Part shown: positions 31,085-41,539 of the stretch, one piece after another
How the letters are laid out: the number at the start of each line of letters is the position of its first letter
Position numbering within the stretch: position 1 is the stretch's first letter
Source: Isoetes taiwanensis
Lineage: Eukaryota; Streptophyta; Lycopodiopsida; Isoetales; Isoetaceae
Direction: 5' to 3'
Assembly: GCA_021234155.1 (NCBI GenBank)
Contig: JAJEKV010000039.1
Coordinates: 5,128,745 to 5,192,744 of the forward strand
Length of the DNA stretch: 64,000 nt
The notes under the pieces: model-generated
The model's database searches: none
What the model was told of the DNA's origin: nothing
The model's input: the letters and a program-made list of their open reading frames with translations, nothing else
Translations under genes and position numbers: made by a program

Positions 31085-33160
31085 AATTAATTATTTGGAG
31101 AAAATAAGCTGATTTTGAGAATTTCGAGTGCACCTCTTCAGGTCCACCACAAGCCAAAAGTACTCAACTTTAATTTGAAATTGTCCCGCCCAACCACAAG
31201 TCAAAAAGTCATCATCCTCCATTAAATTTGTCCCGCCCAAGATAGGCGGGATAATTTAAAATTTGAACGAGAGAGAGAATTTTATTTCCCTCTGCAGCTG
31301 CCATAACTGGTTGTCGACAAGCATCTCCGAACTCCAAGCTTCAAGCGCCATAGCCAGGTTTTGCCATTGCCGGAGGTCCAAGATCCAAGCGACAGTGCCG
31401 AAAGTCGCCATAAGAAGGTCAAATCTCCAGCGCTATAGCCGGACGTCGCCATAGCTGCAGCTTCGTCCTACACCACAGTCCTTTCTGAAGTTCTTTGGGG
31501 TGGTTTCTTTTTGAAGCAGACAGAGGTGCCTGTGGACGAAGCTCCTAGAGTTACAGTGCTCTAAGCAGACTGCAGATGCTTCCAAGGGCATAGATTGAAA
31601 TGGAGGAAGATGGCATAGACGGATTCAGCATAGATGGCATAGACGGATTCAACATAGATAGTTTTGCCGGATTTGGAACCCTGTTTGGATTTTGCTGGCT
31701 TCTGAGATTTTTGCAGGGGTCTGCACCCCTGCTCCAGAGTCCCTGCTTGAGATTTTGTCCGGTTCTGCACCCCCTGCTCCGGTGGGAGCTGACAGAGTGG
31801 TTGTAGAAAAATCGAAATAGAAAATGATACATTGAACGTTTGAGAAGACTTGGCAAGCTCTGATGGCTTAATGCAAGCCAGATTTGAAGCAGGACAAGCG
31901 ATTATACCCTTAAAGGTTGGACCTGGACCAAAAATAGAAAACGGAGGGACCGATTCTTCTATTGCAGGTAGATTGCATGCAATGCAGATCTACCTCTGTT
32001 GCATCTTTTTCCTCGCTCAAAAGCTCTGTTTTTCAGGTTGGCTCAGATTGCAGATGCTATCATAAAAACTATGGTTTCAACCTTGCAACAAATCTGCACC
32101 ATATCCTGATTGGAACAGATGATTCGTTGGCGCCTTGGATTTCTGTGCTCAAGTTCTCTTCTACCTCTTGTTGATTTTTAGTCGTCTCAGGCCTTCTTTC
32201 CACTTCTGATCATGTTATGCTTGAGATTTTGTCCGGTTCTGCACCCCCTGCTCCAGAATACCTGCTTGGATTTTGCTGACTTCTACACCCCTGCTTCAGA
32301 ATCGCTGCTCCTGACCCGCAAATCTATGTGTAAGCTTGAGAAAGATTGAACTTTTTAATATTTTTGTATTTGCAGGTGGAGAAACCCGCGATGTTTGAAA
32401 GAAATCCTCGCCAAATCGCATGGCTGCAAGAATTTTTTCAGCCATGGCTGTACGGATTATGAAAAAGGATTTTCTGTGGTAAGATTTGTCTCCACAGAAT
32501 CGCCATGGCGATGTTGAAGAGCAGGAAACAGAATTTTGTGGTAAATTTTAGCTCCACGTTGCTCAAGGCAATTTAGATGAGCACTAAAAGATACAAGTTT
32601 TGCTTAGCAAAATCGCTGTGGCGATTATGCTGAGCAAATGTTTTTTTTTTAAGTTATATTTTTGTAGTCATCACTTTAAAATGGCAGAGAAATACATGGG
32701 TTTTGCTCAACAGAATCGCCACAGCGATTTTGTTGAGCAGGATTTCGTAGGCAAACAGAGCATTCTTGCTCAAGCAAATCGCCACAGCGATTGTGTTGAG
32801 CAGAAAATATGTTTTTTTTTAAAGATGGTATTTGTTTTATTACGTAGAATAAGCTTTAAAATTTTAAAATAAAAATATTATTATGTCAATGGAAGTAGCT
32901 ACGCAGCTCTAAATGTTCGCGGCCGCGATTCGTCTGAACATTTTTACGCTTTCTAATGGTCAGCTCTTACTCAAAAAAGAGCTCAGATTAGCCTTACAAA
33001 TGCCAATTTCGGATACACTGCGATTTTATGGGTGAAAATCATAAAAATAAATGGCAACTTCTACTCAATTGCAACCAATTACGGCGTTTTATAGAGAACC
33101 AACAACCTATTTCATACTAAACGAGAATTTCGAAATTCTCTAATTAATTAATTCTTGCTT
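31085..33160. other. Foreign insertion of about 2 kb between protease and RT of the Ty3/gypsy element
   Basis: Protease similarity breaks off near 31085 (after GCACGAATTAATTA) and resumes near 33160 (before ATGGTCAAGGACGTTGAG). The sequence between is unrelated to gag-pol. ATTAATTA occurs at both edges and may be a target duplication, but AT-rich context makes this uncertain. Inside are repeated phrases (TTTTGTCCGGTTCTGCACCCC at about 31753 and 32230) and a run of long hairpins at 32495-32805. No coding sequence is recognised and its class is unknown. Confidence 0.55.
32495..32805. repeat. Array of near-perfect 36-nt hairpins
   Basis: Four units centred on AATCGC-nnnn-GCGATT at about 32499, 32611, 32714 and 32777. 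The best, at 32704-32739, has 16-base arms with one mismatch, which would be a G-U pair in RNA. The 32767-32802 unit has two mismatches, and the unit around 32599-32636 has a different stem sequence (GCTTAGCA/TGCTGAGC) but still pairs. Each is separated by A/T-rich filler containing T runs. Confidence 0.75.
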
Positions 33161-33167
33161 TTCATTT

Positions 33168-34070
33168 ATGGTCAAGGACGTTGAGTTTCAATTGCAGGGA
33201 TATGTCTGTAAACATTCTTTCATCGTTTCTGACCTTGGAGGTATGGATATTATTCTAGGCATGCCATGGCATAAGGATATCAATCCTCTTATAGATTGGA
33301 AGGCGGGAATTGTTATGTTATCCTTGGACGGTGGTAAAAAGACCTTCAAGTTTGTGAAGGATGATATTGTTTTTCCAATTCCAACAGTTTCTGTTGTACA
33401 GCTTACACGTTTGGCAATAAGAACTTATTTTGTGTATTTGGTGGTTTTGCGTCCTAAGTCTGGTGTATCCCCATTAAATGAGCATCAAACTGTCTTTTTG
33501 CATTATTATGATAATGTCTTTTCAAATGAAATTCCACAAACTTTGCCACCTCAACGTATGGAGGACCACAGGATTGATCTTCTTCCTGGGAAAGAACCTC
33601 CTAATCAAGCTCCTTATCGGAGAATGCATGGCCAACAAGTTGAGATTAGGCGCCATCTTGATGAGTTATTTCAAGCTGGATTGATCCGTCATAGTTCTTC
33701 ACCTTTTGGTGCTCCTGTCTTGTAGGTTAAGAAAAAAGATAATACCTGGCGCATGTGTATATATTATCGCGCTTTGAATAAGATAACCATCAAGAATTGG
33801 TTTCCTATACCAAGGGCGGATGATTTGTTTGATCAACTCCAAGGTGCCACAGTTTTTAGCTGTCTTGATCTTAAGTCTTGGTATTGGCAACTTAAGGTTA
33901 CGCCTGAAGATGTTCATAAGACTGCATTTCGAATAACTTTGGACATTATGAGTTGTTAGGCTAATGGGGCGAATATTTGAAGATGTGCACGGCGCTTATG
34001 TTGCCGTTTTCTTTGATGACATGTTGGTTTTTAGTAAGTCCGAGGAAGATCATTACTTGCATTTATGGGA
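33168..34070 (+). pseudogene. Ty3/gypsy protease end and reverse transcriptase fragment
   Basis: The frame from 33168 contains the retropepsin second half (MDIILGMPWHK, the Ile-Leu-Gly-Met-Asp/Pro-Trp hallmark), then RT blocks: HRIDLLPGKEPPNQAPYR, the LFQAGLIRHSSSPFGAPV region, a stop at 33723-33725, [17 protein letters not shown], and after another stop FFDDMLVFSKS, the YxDD-type catalytic Asp pair at about 34012-34023. The palm domain is complete in outline but interrupted by stops. The thumb, connection and RNase H domains are missing. Confidence 0.8.
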
Positions 34071-35025
34071 GGTTTTCCGTGGGTACATGGGTTGCCAAAG
34101 GTTATTGTATCCGATCGTGATACAAAGTTCACCAGTAAATTCTGGAAGGCATTGTTTATGCAATTGGGAACAGAGTTATGGTTCTCCACTGCTTTTTACC
34201 CAGAAACTGATGGACAGTCCGAGGTGGTAAATAAAGTTATTTGCTCCATCTTAAGGGGGTTTGTCAATGAGCATCAAGGTCATTGGGAAGAGTATTTGCC
34301 TATTGCTGAACTTGTGTATAATAATGCCTATCAGTCTACCATAAAGATGACCCCTTTTCAGGTGGTCTATGGTCAGCCTGTACGGGAGCCACTCTTTTGA
34401 GTGTATGAGGATGTTCCAGTTGCTGATGATTTGGTTATTGAGCATAAGGATCTCATAGACTTGCTTCAAGCTTGTATTCGAGATGCTCAGGCATCTTTTG
34501 CAAATAAATTATCTAAGTTGCGGCAACCAATGGGTTTTGAGGAAGACGATTGGGCATGTATGGATGAGGATCCATAAATGCCACTTTAAGAAAGATGCGC
34601 ACAAGAAGGATCTTAAGCCAGCACCCTGTTTCCATGGACCATTTCAAGTTATTAAAGTAGTCAATGAGAATGCATATCAATAAAGATTGTCTCAGGGTTG
34701 GAAAATGCATGATGTCGTGAATGTGTCATTCCTAAAGGCTTATCATGGTAACGAGTTACCTCCACTTGGGAGGTTAAGTGATCCAGAATTGATTGATGAT
34801 TCCGAAGTTCTAGAGCCGAAAACAATTTTGGCAGATAAATCCACTAGTGGTTCAAGACAATATTTGGTTTGCTCACAAACCTTTGGAAGATGCTTCGTGG
34901 GCGCGTGGAAAAGTTTTAGGAGCTTATCCGGATATTTTTAGGGAATATAGAGATCAGAAAGCAAAGGAAGTCGAGAGACAAGAAGAAGTCCAAGGACAGG
35001 CTTCTACTAGCCGGCCTAAGTGAGG
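34071..35025 (+). pseudogene. Ty3/gypsy integrase C-terminal half and chromodomain-like tail
   Basis: After the deletion junction near 34070 the frame carries LPKVIVSDRDTKF (second catalytic Asp) and FYPETDGQSEVVN (catalytic Glu). The HHCC domain and first Asp are absent. A stop at about 34398 follows PVREPLF. Further fragments follow, and near 34690-35020 a chromodomain-like ending (SRQYLV, then in a shifted frame LEDASWARGKVL). The last frame ends with TGA at 35023-35025. Confidence 0.75.
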
Positions 35026-35097
35026 GCCAAGGAAGAACTATGCTCGATGGCTAAAGGTATTTAAACACCCTTTTGCAGCAGAGGACTGTTGCAATGT

Positions 35098-35110
35098 CAA
35101 GAGGGAGGGA
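35098..35110 (+). other. Polypurine tract
   Basis: AAGAGGGAGGGA, one base before the 3' LTR, in the position expected for plus-strand priming. Confidence 0.8.
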
Positions 35111-35111
35111 A

Positions 35112-35333
35112 TGATATATGCCAAGGATGTGGCAAAAGGCTTTAGTCCTTTTTGGACCATGTAGGCCTTTGGACCTTTGGGCTTTTGTCCAAAGGAGGTT
35201 TCAGTCCAAAGAGGGACCAAAGGGGCATGCATGGTATATAGTTGCTCGAGGGAGAGCTATGGGGCAGCTGTGTCTTGGCTGAGGGCTCGTGGCTGGGTGG
35301 TGATAGAGTGTGCCATGTCAAGAGTCCATTTTA
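35112..35333 (+). repeat. 3' LTR
   Basis: Starts TGATATATGCCAAGGATGTGG, ends GAGTCCATTTTA, and is followed by TAGTA (35334-35338). About 222 bp, paired with 29869-30091. Confidence 0.87.
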
Positions 35334-35338
35334 TAGTA

Positions 35339-36156
35339 ATCCCCTGCAGCCACGAATTTCTATCAGATTTTGTCCTGTAGATTGCTTCAACTAGGACTCT
35401 TTATCAGATCTCAGGTTTGCTATTGGCCAACTCAGCCCGATTCCTAGCCTTAGGCCCTGCCGAGACCCCCGCCCCCCTTTTTTTTCCTCCTGCAAGATTT
35501 GGCCTAGCACAGCAGTTTCGGCTCCAGGGGCATCATACACAGACTGGTTTTTCTATCGGCAGGATCAGCACAGATAGTCCCTTAGAGAGGTTGGTTAATT
35601 TTCCTATTCAAGGCTGTTTGCTCGATTAATTCTCCCTTTCAAGTCTGCTTGTTTCAAGACGGGGCTCATTGATCCCCCAAACTGCCTTGTGTTTTCCCAA
35701 TTTCAAGTCATTCCCCGGACTGCGGCTTGACATACTAGCCCCCCCCCCCCACCCCCAAGTGAGAAATTCATAACAGCCAATTCTGGATACATAACAACCA
35801 AATTCTGGGACAGTGCACTAACTATGACAGAGGATTCAATATATTTGCCCTTGGGAACCTGGCACCAAGTTATGGAGCTTCTTGAGTTGGAACGTTACCT
35901 CTTCGAACCTTGCTGCAGCCACCGACCACCTCTGTAGACATACTCGGAGTTGATGCCGTGGTGCAAACCGAGCCGGAGATGTCCTCAAGCACCTTCTGAG
36001 TATATGGCATGGTCCAAACTGACGCAGCCTTCGGACCATGCACATAGCCCAGAAGCCAGGGCCTCAAAAGAGATATAGAGTGAGTAAGGGTTTAGATCAG
36101 CCTGAGTAGGCTCGGCACTTGAATTTGTATCTCGTAGAGGTCGCGGAAGCAAGTTG
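35339..36156. other. Intergenic DNA with a poly(C) tract
   Basis: A C-rich run lies at about 35740-35757, and a T run near 35478-35487. No gene recognised up to the PPR remnant. Confidence 0.5.
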
Positions 36157-36285
36157 GGGTTGGCATGTTTGAACATATAGGGCAACTGGACAAGGCTGAA
36201 GATTTTATAAGCAATATGATTTGTGAAGCAAAAAAAACATCATGGGAAATGTTGCTTGCCTTCTGCAACTTGTACTTTTCAGTAA
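36157..36285 (+). pseudogene. Pentatricopeptide repeat (PPR) protein fragment
   Basis: The segment GQLDKAEDFISNM, followed by Trp-Glu-Met-Leu-Leu-Ala-Phe-Cys, matches the last PPR motif and start of the E region of plant organelle PPR proteins (GRAGHLDEAEDFI-type, then W-LL-AC). Only about 40 residues remain. Upstream (35836-36150) no PPR motif can be read in frame. It is a very short decayed fragment; the call rests on one motif. Confidence 0.45.
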
Positions 36286-36319
36286 GTATGTATTATGGGC
36301 AGAAGAGGAGGCAAATCTA

Positions 36320-37662
36320 CACTACAAAAATAAGGTGTGTTCTTCTGGCCATGGACCAGGAGAGACCCGGAAGTAGTTGAGAGTCTTGTGCATATGCATA
36401 GTTTATCCACGAAAAGACCTCGTAACTATTATCAAAGTTAGAAAATAGCTCAAAGGTATTAAAGTGTAATGTGCCTGAAGGAGATCCGAGTCCATCATGT
36501 AAAGACAATTATTAATGTTGTCATATTCCACATTCCACTATCACTGTTCGGTTGTGGAAAGATTGAATAGCTACAAGTAAGAGCATCAATCTAATAGTAT
36601 TAATAGGCAGAGCCATTTTCGAGGGACAGATTGACTAGAAAATGTGAAGAGTTGGTGTGAGTCAGATGTATAAAAAACCAAGAGGCAATATTGATCGAAC
36701 CAACAAATAATTTAGGCCATGTAAAACATGGCATGACCCATACATTAAATCAAATCGAAGGCAAAAATATTATTCTATGTCGATTATTTCAAAAGAAGAT
36801 AAGGAAGAGGACAAAGAAATTTCAACCTCTGCTCCCCTTGCCTTAGAAAAAATTAAGTAATATGCAACTAATTGTAACCATGTTGGTCGAGATCTAGGCC
36901 ACTTGAAATTCTATTGCATTGATTTCACCTGCTAGGCCGTATGAGTCTAAACCTCATTTTGATCATTGAATGTTGTAAAAAATAGACGTACGCATTTCGA
37001 AGAGAAATTTTAAACTCAAGAACATTTTCAACAATATCTCCAACTATTACCTTGGTTCGGGAAAGTTTTTAGCCTAAAGCATCAAATTTCCTGCAGTTTT
37101 GTACCTGTCCGGCAAGCTACAAAGCTATTTTTCAAAATTGCCGGAAAAACCAAGGAAAACTCCTAATTGTAGTGTGAAATTTTCCTGCAAATAATTTCCT
37201 TACATGTTAATTTCAGAAAGCAATCGGACACATTGGCTTAAACTTCGGTATTTCCCGAACCAAGACTATTACACTCAAAAAGCTTGATAGTGAATTTTAA
37301 ACGTATCAAATGTCACATTGCACTTAAAAATTAAACGTCACACTCTCAACGCAACATCATATGTGTTACTTCCCAAGTTTCACATACAGCGTGGCATGTC
37401 GCACCTCCAACATGATGTTGCATGTGCAACGCCAGCCGCTTTATATGCGACGTCGCGTTGAAGTTGTGGCACAGTACATTGCAGCTGGGACATGGCGCAT
37501 TGCAATAACGATGTGGAGCATTGCAATTGCGATGTAGGCTATTGCGACATCTGATTGGACGTTTTTATAGCGACGTCATGCGATGTCGTGGAAAAACCGA
37601 CGTCGTGGACGTTGGTTATACGTCGCAAACCAACGTCGTTAATAGCACGTCCTCTAATAGTG
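36320..37662 (+). mobile_element. CACTA-like element 2
   Basis: Starts CACTACAAAAATAAGG and ends CCTCTAATAGTG, whose complement is CACTATTAGAGG. Near the right end CGACGTC and GACGTCG motifs cluster (37430-37650), similar in style to the element at 8226. No transposase. The flanking triplets CTA and GTA do not match, so the boundaries are provisional. The short frame 37521-37721 lies in the subterminal repeats and is not a gene. Confidence 0.4.
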
Positions 37663-38034
37663 GTACGTCAAATTTAGCAATTTCAATAATATATTTTGTC
37701 ACGTTTGATCACAATTGTTGACAATTTGACAATGTCAACACTCCCCCTCAACATATATCATTCTGTAATTGCTTTATATATCTGATCTACAGCTTGTGTC
37801 ACAGACTCGAATGCAAAAATGGCTACTTAATTTGACTCCAACTAAACTGAACCATTTACTAAAAAACTTTAACAGAAACAACTCAACATGAATTGAAAGA
37901 GTTCAGCATATTTTTTTTATTTTTTATTTTTTATTTTTGAAGTTAAGAGTTGTTTTTTCCATTAATTATTAAAAGCCATACATAATTGTTACTAATGAGG
38001 GCAAAGACATACTCTCAAAAAAAAAATATATATC
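37663..38034. other. AT-rich spacer
   Basis: T-rich low complexity around 37910-37940; no gene seen. Confidence 0.5.
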
Positions 38035-38385
38035 CTTATATCCTTATATATATACAATTATATTGAGTGCCACAAATGTTGGCAGTGCCACAAATGATGT
38101 AGAGATTGATGCCACAAAATGTTGGTAGAGATTGATCTCGGCCGTCCATCTTTGAGATGGACGGTCCAGACGGTGCCACCTCGTAACTCCCCAAGCATCC
38201 CTCTTGTTGGTGTACCAAAATGTTGGTAGAGATTGATCTCGGCCGTCCATCTCTGAGATGAACGGCCCACAACAAAAGCCCCAAATTGGTATCCTCTGTA
38301 TTGGGGCATTTCATCTCGACCGTCCATCTCGGATTTGGACGGCCCACAAGAAAAGCCCCAATTCGATTTCTCCATCGAATTCTAG
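38035..38385 (+). repeat. Dispersed repeat B, copy 1 (CCGTCCATCT hairpin)
   Basis: Contains TATATATACAATTATAT, then GTTGGTAGAGATTGATCTCGG and the hairpin CCGTCCATCT-TTG-AGATGGACGG, followed by GGTGCCACCTCGTAAC. The GAGATTGATCTCGGCCGTCCATCT unit occurs twice in this copy. It is related to 52020-52215 and 56895-57400 in the same orientation. Confidence 0.75.
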
Positions 38386-38611
38386 GATGGCGCCCCTGTG
38401 GCTTTCCTTGGGGTTCAGTCGATTGGAGCAGCAATGGTGACGGAGGAGGTAGATCCTTTTCTGCCGCTGTTACAAATCCGACCGATCGATCCGCTCCTCT
38501 GGCCAAGTTAAGCTTGGGATCTTGTGCTTTTGTCAAAAATCCGTCTGCCCATTGTGAATATCCAGGCCGAATTGACAGGGTTATCTGTGCGACCTTTTTC
38601 GTTCCATGCAG

Positions 38612-38770
38612 GCTGAAAAAACACTTTCAAACATTACATTTGATGTTCCAAATGGGAGCTTTGTTGCAATAGTGGGAGGCAGGTGAAGGAAAGACATCCA
38701 TTTTGTCTGCTACTCTTGGGGAGATCCCTTCTGTAGCTGTAGCAGGTGCCGTCAAAAAGCTGAACTATAT
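38612..38770 (+). pseudogene. ABCC-type (MRP) transporter exon, nucleotide-binding domain fragment
   Basis: A 3' splice site (TTCCATGCAG, ending 38611) is followed by AEKTLSNITFDVPNGSFVAIVGG and then, after a 2-base loss, GEGKTSILSATLGEIP. This is the start of an ABC nucleotide-binding domain with Walker A (usually GGTGEGKTS), in the form typical of plant ABCC full transporters, which move glutathione and other conjugates into the vacuole. The frameshift falls in Walker A itself. After GAVKK the similarity fades, and no Walker B or signature motif follows. It is a truncated, dead gene piece. Confidence 0.7.
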
Positions 38771-41539
38771 CTGTGGTTGCCTTTGGAGGTGTCACTTGGT
38801 AAGAGAATGGGGAACCATTTCAATCCGGTTTGGGGGTTCTACGTTGTAATAATGTTGTTCGATTTTGTAGGTTGATGGGACACCAGTTACTGTTGTAGTT
38901 GGCTATGGGTTTCTCTTAGTGGTTATTCATCTATGTTATCTACCGCATCAGCAGGAGCTGTATGGAACTCTGTATTGGATGCTGGAGCTATTTCAATGGG
39001 TTCTCAAGCGTGGGAGCGTTTACGTATTCTACAAGGTGATTTGATTTGGCTGATTTTTTCTTTGAAGGGTTCACAGTGGGTAATGGAACACTCTTAAGTG
39101 GGTTTTATCTAGGTTCTTTGCATTGTGCTTTTTAGCTATTTAGATGGATCTACTTTGGGAGGGTTTTGGACCCAACTCAGCGAGATGTGATCTTGGTACC
39201 TTTTTTGCATCTCTAAGTCTTTGAGATGCAACTTATGAGGCCAAAGGGAAGTTTCGGCATCATGAAGGCAATGAAGATTATTTAAGACAGGAGGAAAGCT
39301 ATGGACATTGTCACAAATGGCTGCATGGAGGAGATCGGTGGTAAAGACCATGTCTTCATTTTGGTAGTAAGTTTTCTAGGCTGATTAATTGCGGTGCATG
39401 TTATTAAGAAATTTACATGATGGAGGGCCCTTATAATGTTGTATAAAGGCTAGCGTGAGTGTTCCTTCTAGGTGAGTTTGGTCTGTCTCTTGGTGGTTTA
39501 TGGCCATGGTATGTGCCACAATCTAGGAATTTCAAGATGAGGCTTTTCATTATCTTAAGCATGTTTGTGTAGGATGAATAAATCTAGTCCGAGGAGGATT
39601 AATACAGACAAGAAATGCTTGTTAAGATTTTTATGTAACTGAATTGATGACCACAAAATTTAAAATGTTGTTCAGCATTTGAGATGTATCATCCCCAACA
39701 AAAGATTAGACATATTTAAGTCCTTTTCCTTGCCCTATGGCATGTAGTTGTCTATTTTATTCGATAGGTGCTTAAGTCATCCAAGCTTCAATCTTCAAGC
39801 CTTCTATCCCTTGCTTCTGAGAAGTCAACTTATGCTTCTGTGACTGCTATATTCCCTGCTATATTCCCTGTATGTGAACCATTATGAAATCAACATATGC
39901 TGCATGCACTCGTTTCTGCTGCTATTATGAAATCAACATATACTGCTGCAATGCCTACTGTCCTCAACATGCCTCGCAGCAACAAACAACAGTCTTAGAC
40001 CATAATAGTTTCTGAGTTTCATGACATTTCTCTGGCTTCTGTTTTTCACAAATATTGGCATTTCTGGAAGGGTTTCTAACGATTTTTGACACCATCCATG
40101 ACTGTTCATTAGGGTTAGAGCATTCTCAAGGTTCACAGTTTGATTTTGGCATTAAGGCATTTCGATTTGGAGCCCCAGGGCATTTTGATTTGTGGCACCA
40201 GAGCATTTGTGCAACCCACAAGGTTTATGCTTGAAACAATTTTGCTTTCGATTTTGCTGGCAGCTTGATTGGCTCTGTTAGATTGTAGGACATGTCTAGA
40301 TTAGAACGGATTCCACATGATTAAAGCTAGGATTTGGTTTGCGTTGAGCATATGGTTAATTTTTACGCATGTGAGACCCGTGCAAAAACATTGTTCTCTG
40401 CCCAGATCGTCCTATTGCATTGCACAAGTTTTTCCATGTATGCTATGTCATAATGATTGCTTAGGTAACTGCAACAATCTAAAGGTTCTGAGATATGATG
40501 CATGCACAATTTGTTTGTAACCTATTTTTCCATTTGTGAATTGCTTTTTCTCATCTCCTTTTTTTGTCTTCCACAGGTGTTTCTTATGAGGGCAACACAT
40601 GTCTAAAGTTAAACTTCTAGAAGATATTGAATGTGACAAAAAAACCATGGATACTCGAGATCTTTCGGTTTTTAAGTATGGTTCTTGAACACAAGACACA
40701 AAGTTATGTTGGAGAATGCATATACAATGCTGACTAGGTTTTGTTTTTTCCTTTTCTTTCTTGCTTTAATCTTGATTGGATACATGCATTGACATGTTTT
40801 TTGTTTGCGTCCATCATACAAATAGGGAGTCAGCAAATAATGGGTGCAGTAGCCATCATGTTTGGAGGTCATTTAGAGGTATGTAGCTTATAATTGTGGC
40901 AGAGAGTCATGCTTTGTGCATGACATTTCAAGAAGTTGCAGGTAAATCTTGTGCTTTCCTAAATTCTTTATGGTTTTTTCTCTAATAGGATTTATCTTTG
41001 GTTTTGGTGCCCCCGCAGTTGGAAGGTTCTAATTTAAGTCCTCCTAAGCTACATAATCAACCCAAGGGAAGGATCAAGCAAACATTCGGCTCTACCCTTT
41101 TGTCGAGATTAGCCTCCAGAGATTCGATTACCAAAGCTGTCTGCATAGGATCCTCCTTCCAGGTAATTTTTTTAATCCTTACTTATAGCTTTGTAAATTT
41201 CATTTTCGTCCTGCCTTTGCTTCCAATATAGCCAGAAATTTTTGTGCTTTAAGGGAGAACAAAATAAGGGTTAGAATGTCCTTTAAGTTCTTTGTGGCGT
41301 TTTGTTGCAGGAAAATACGATTCTGGCCAGCAAAAACCAGGAAATATTCGGCTCACTGTTTATACTCGTCAGTTTAGGTAATGTTCCCAAGTTCATGTAG
41401 CAAATCTGATTAAATTTACAGACCTATTTGTTGACACCATGGTCATTTGTTTCCAAGTTTGTTGGCTTGATGCAGACATTTTTTAGATGGAACGAAGCTA
41501 AAAGAGATCCACATATGTTAAATCTAGTAGAAATGACCA
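38771..41539 (+). other. Region with possible orphan exons, no gene identified
   Basis: Splice-bounded open segments are visible: about 38934-39032 (ends LQ before GGTGATT), 41019-41162 (after CCCCCGCAG, ends CAG before GTAATT; protein LEGSNLSPPKLHNQPKGRIK and on), and 41311-41380 (after TTGCAG, ends before GTAATG). They look like exon pieces, but I cannot assign them to a family. Nothing is seen in the rest. Confidence 0.35.

Larger units (their letters stand above)
29869..35333 (+). mobile_element. Ty3/gypsy LTR retrotransposon, dead, with complete ends
   Basis: 5465 bp. Two LTRs of about 222 bp, a primer-binding site, a polypurine tract and a 5-bp target duplication TAGTA. Gene order is gag, protease, reverse transcriptase, integrase and a chromodomain-like tail, which is the Ty3/gypsy order (chromovirus-like). 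It is inactivated by frameshifts, stops, an internal deletion joining RT to mid-integrase near 34070, and an insertion of about 2 kb between protease and RT. The LTRs differ at many positions, so the insertion is old. Confidence 0.88.

Noticed and set aside
32704-32802. CRISPR-like array
   Set aside because: The spacing is irregular, the repeats are hairpins with differing stems, and this is eukaryotic DNA inside a retrotransposon.
38036-38536. Minus-strand frame of 166 codons
   Set aside because: It is composed mainly of dispersed repeat B, with repeated Met-Asp-Gly-Arg-Asp-Gln blocks arising from the GGCCGTCCATCT motif.
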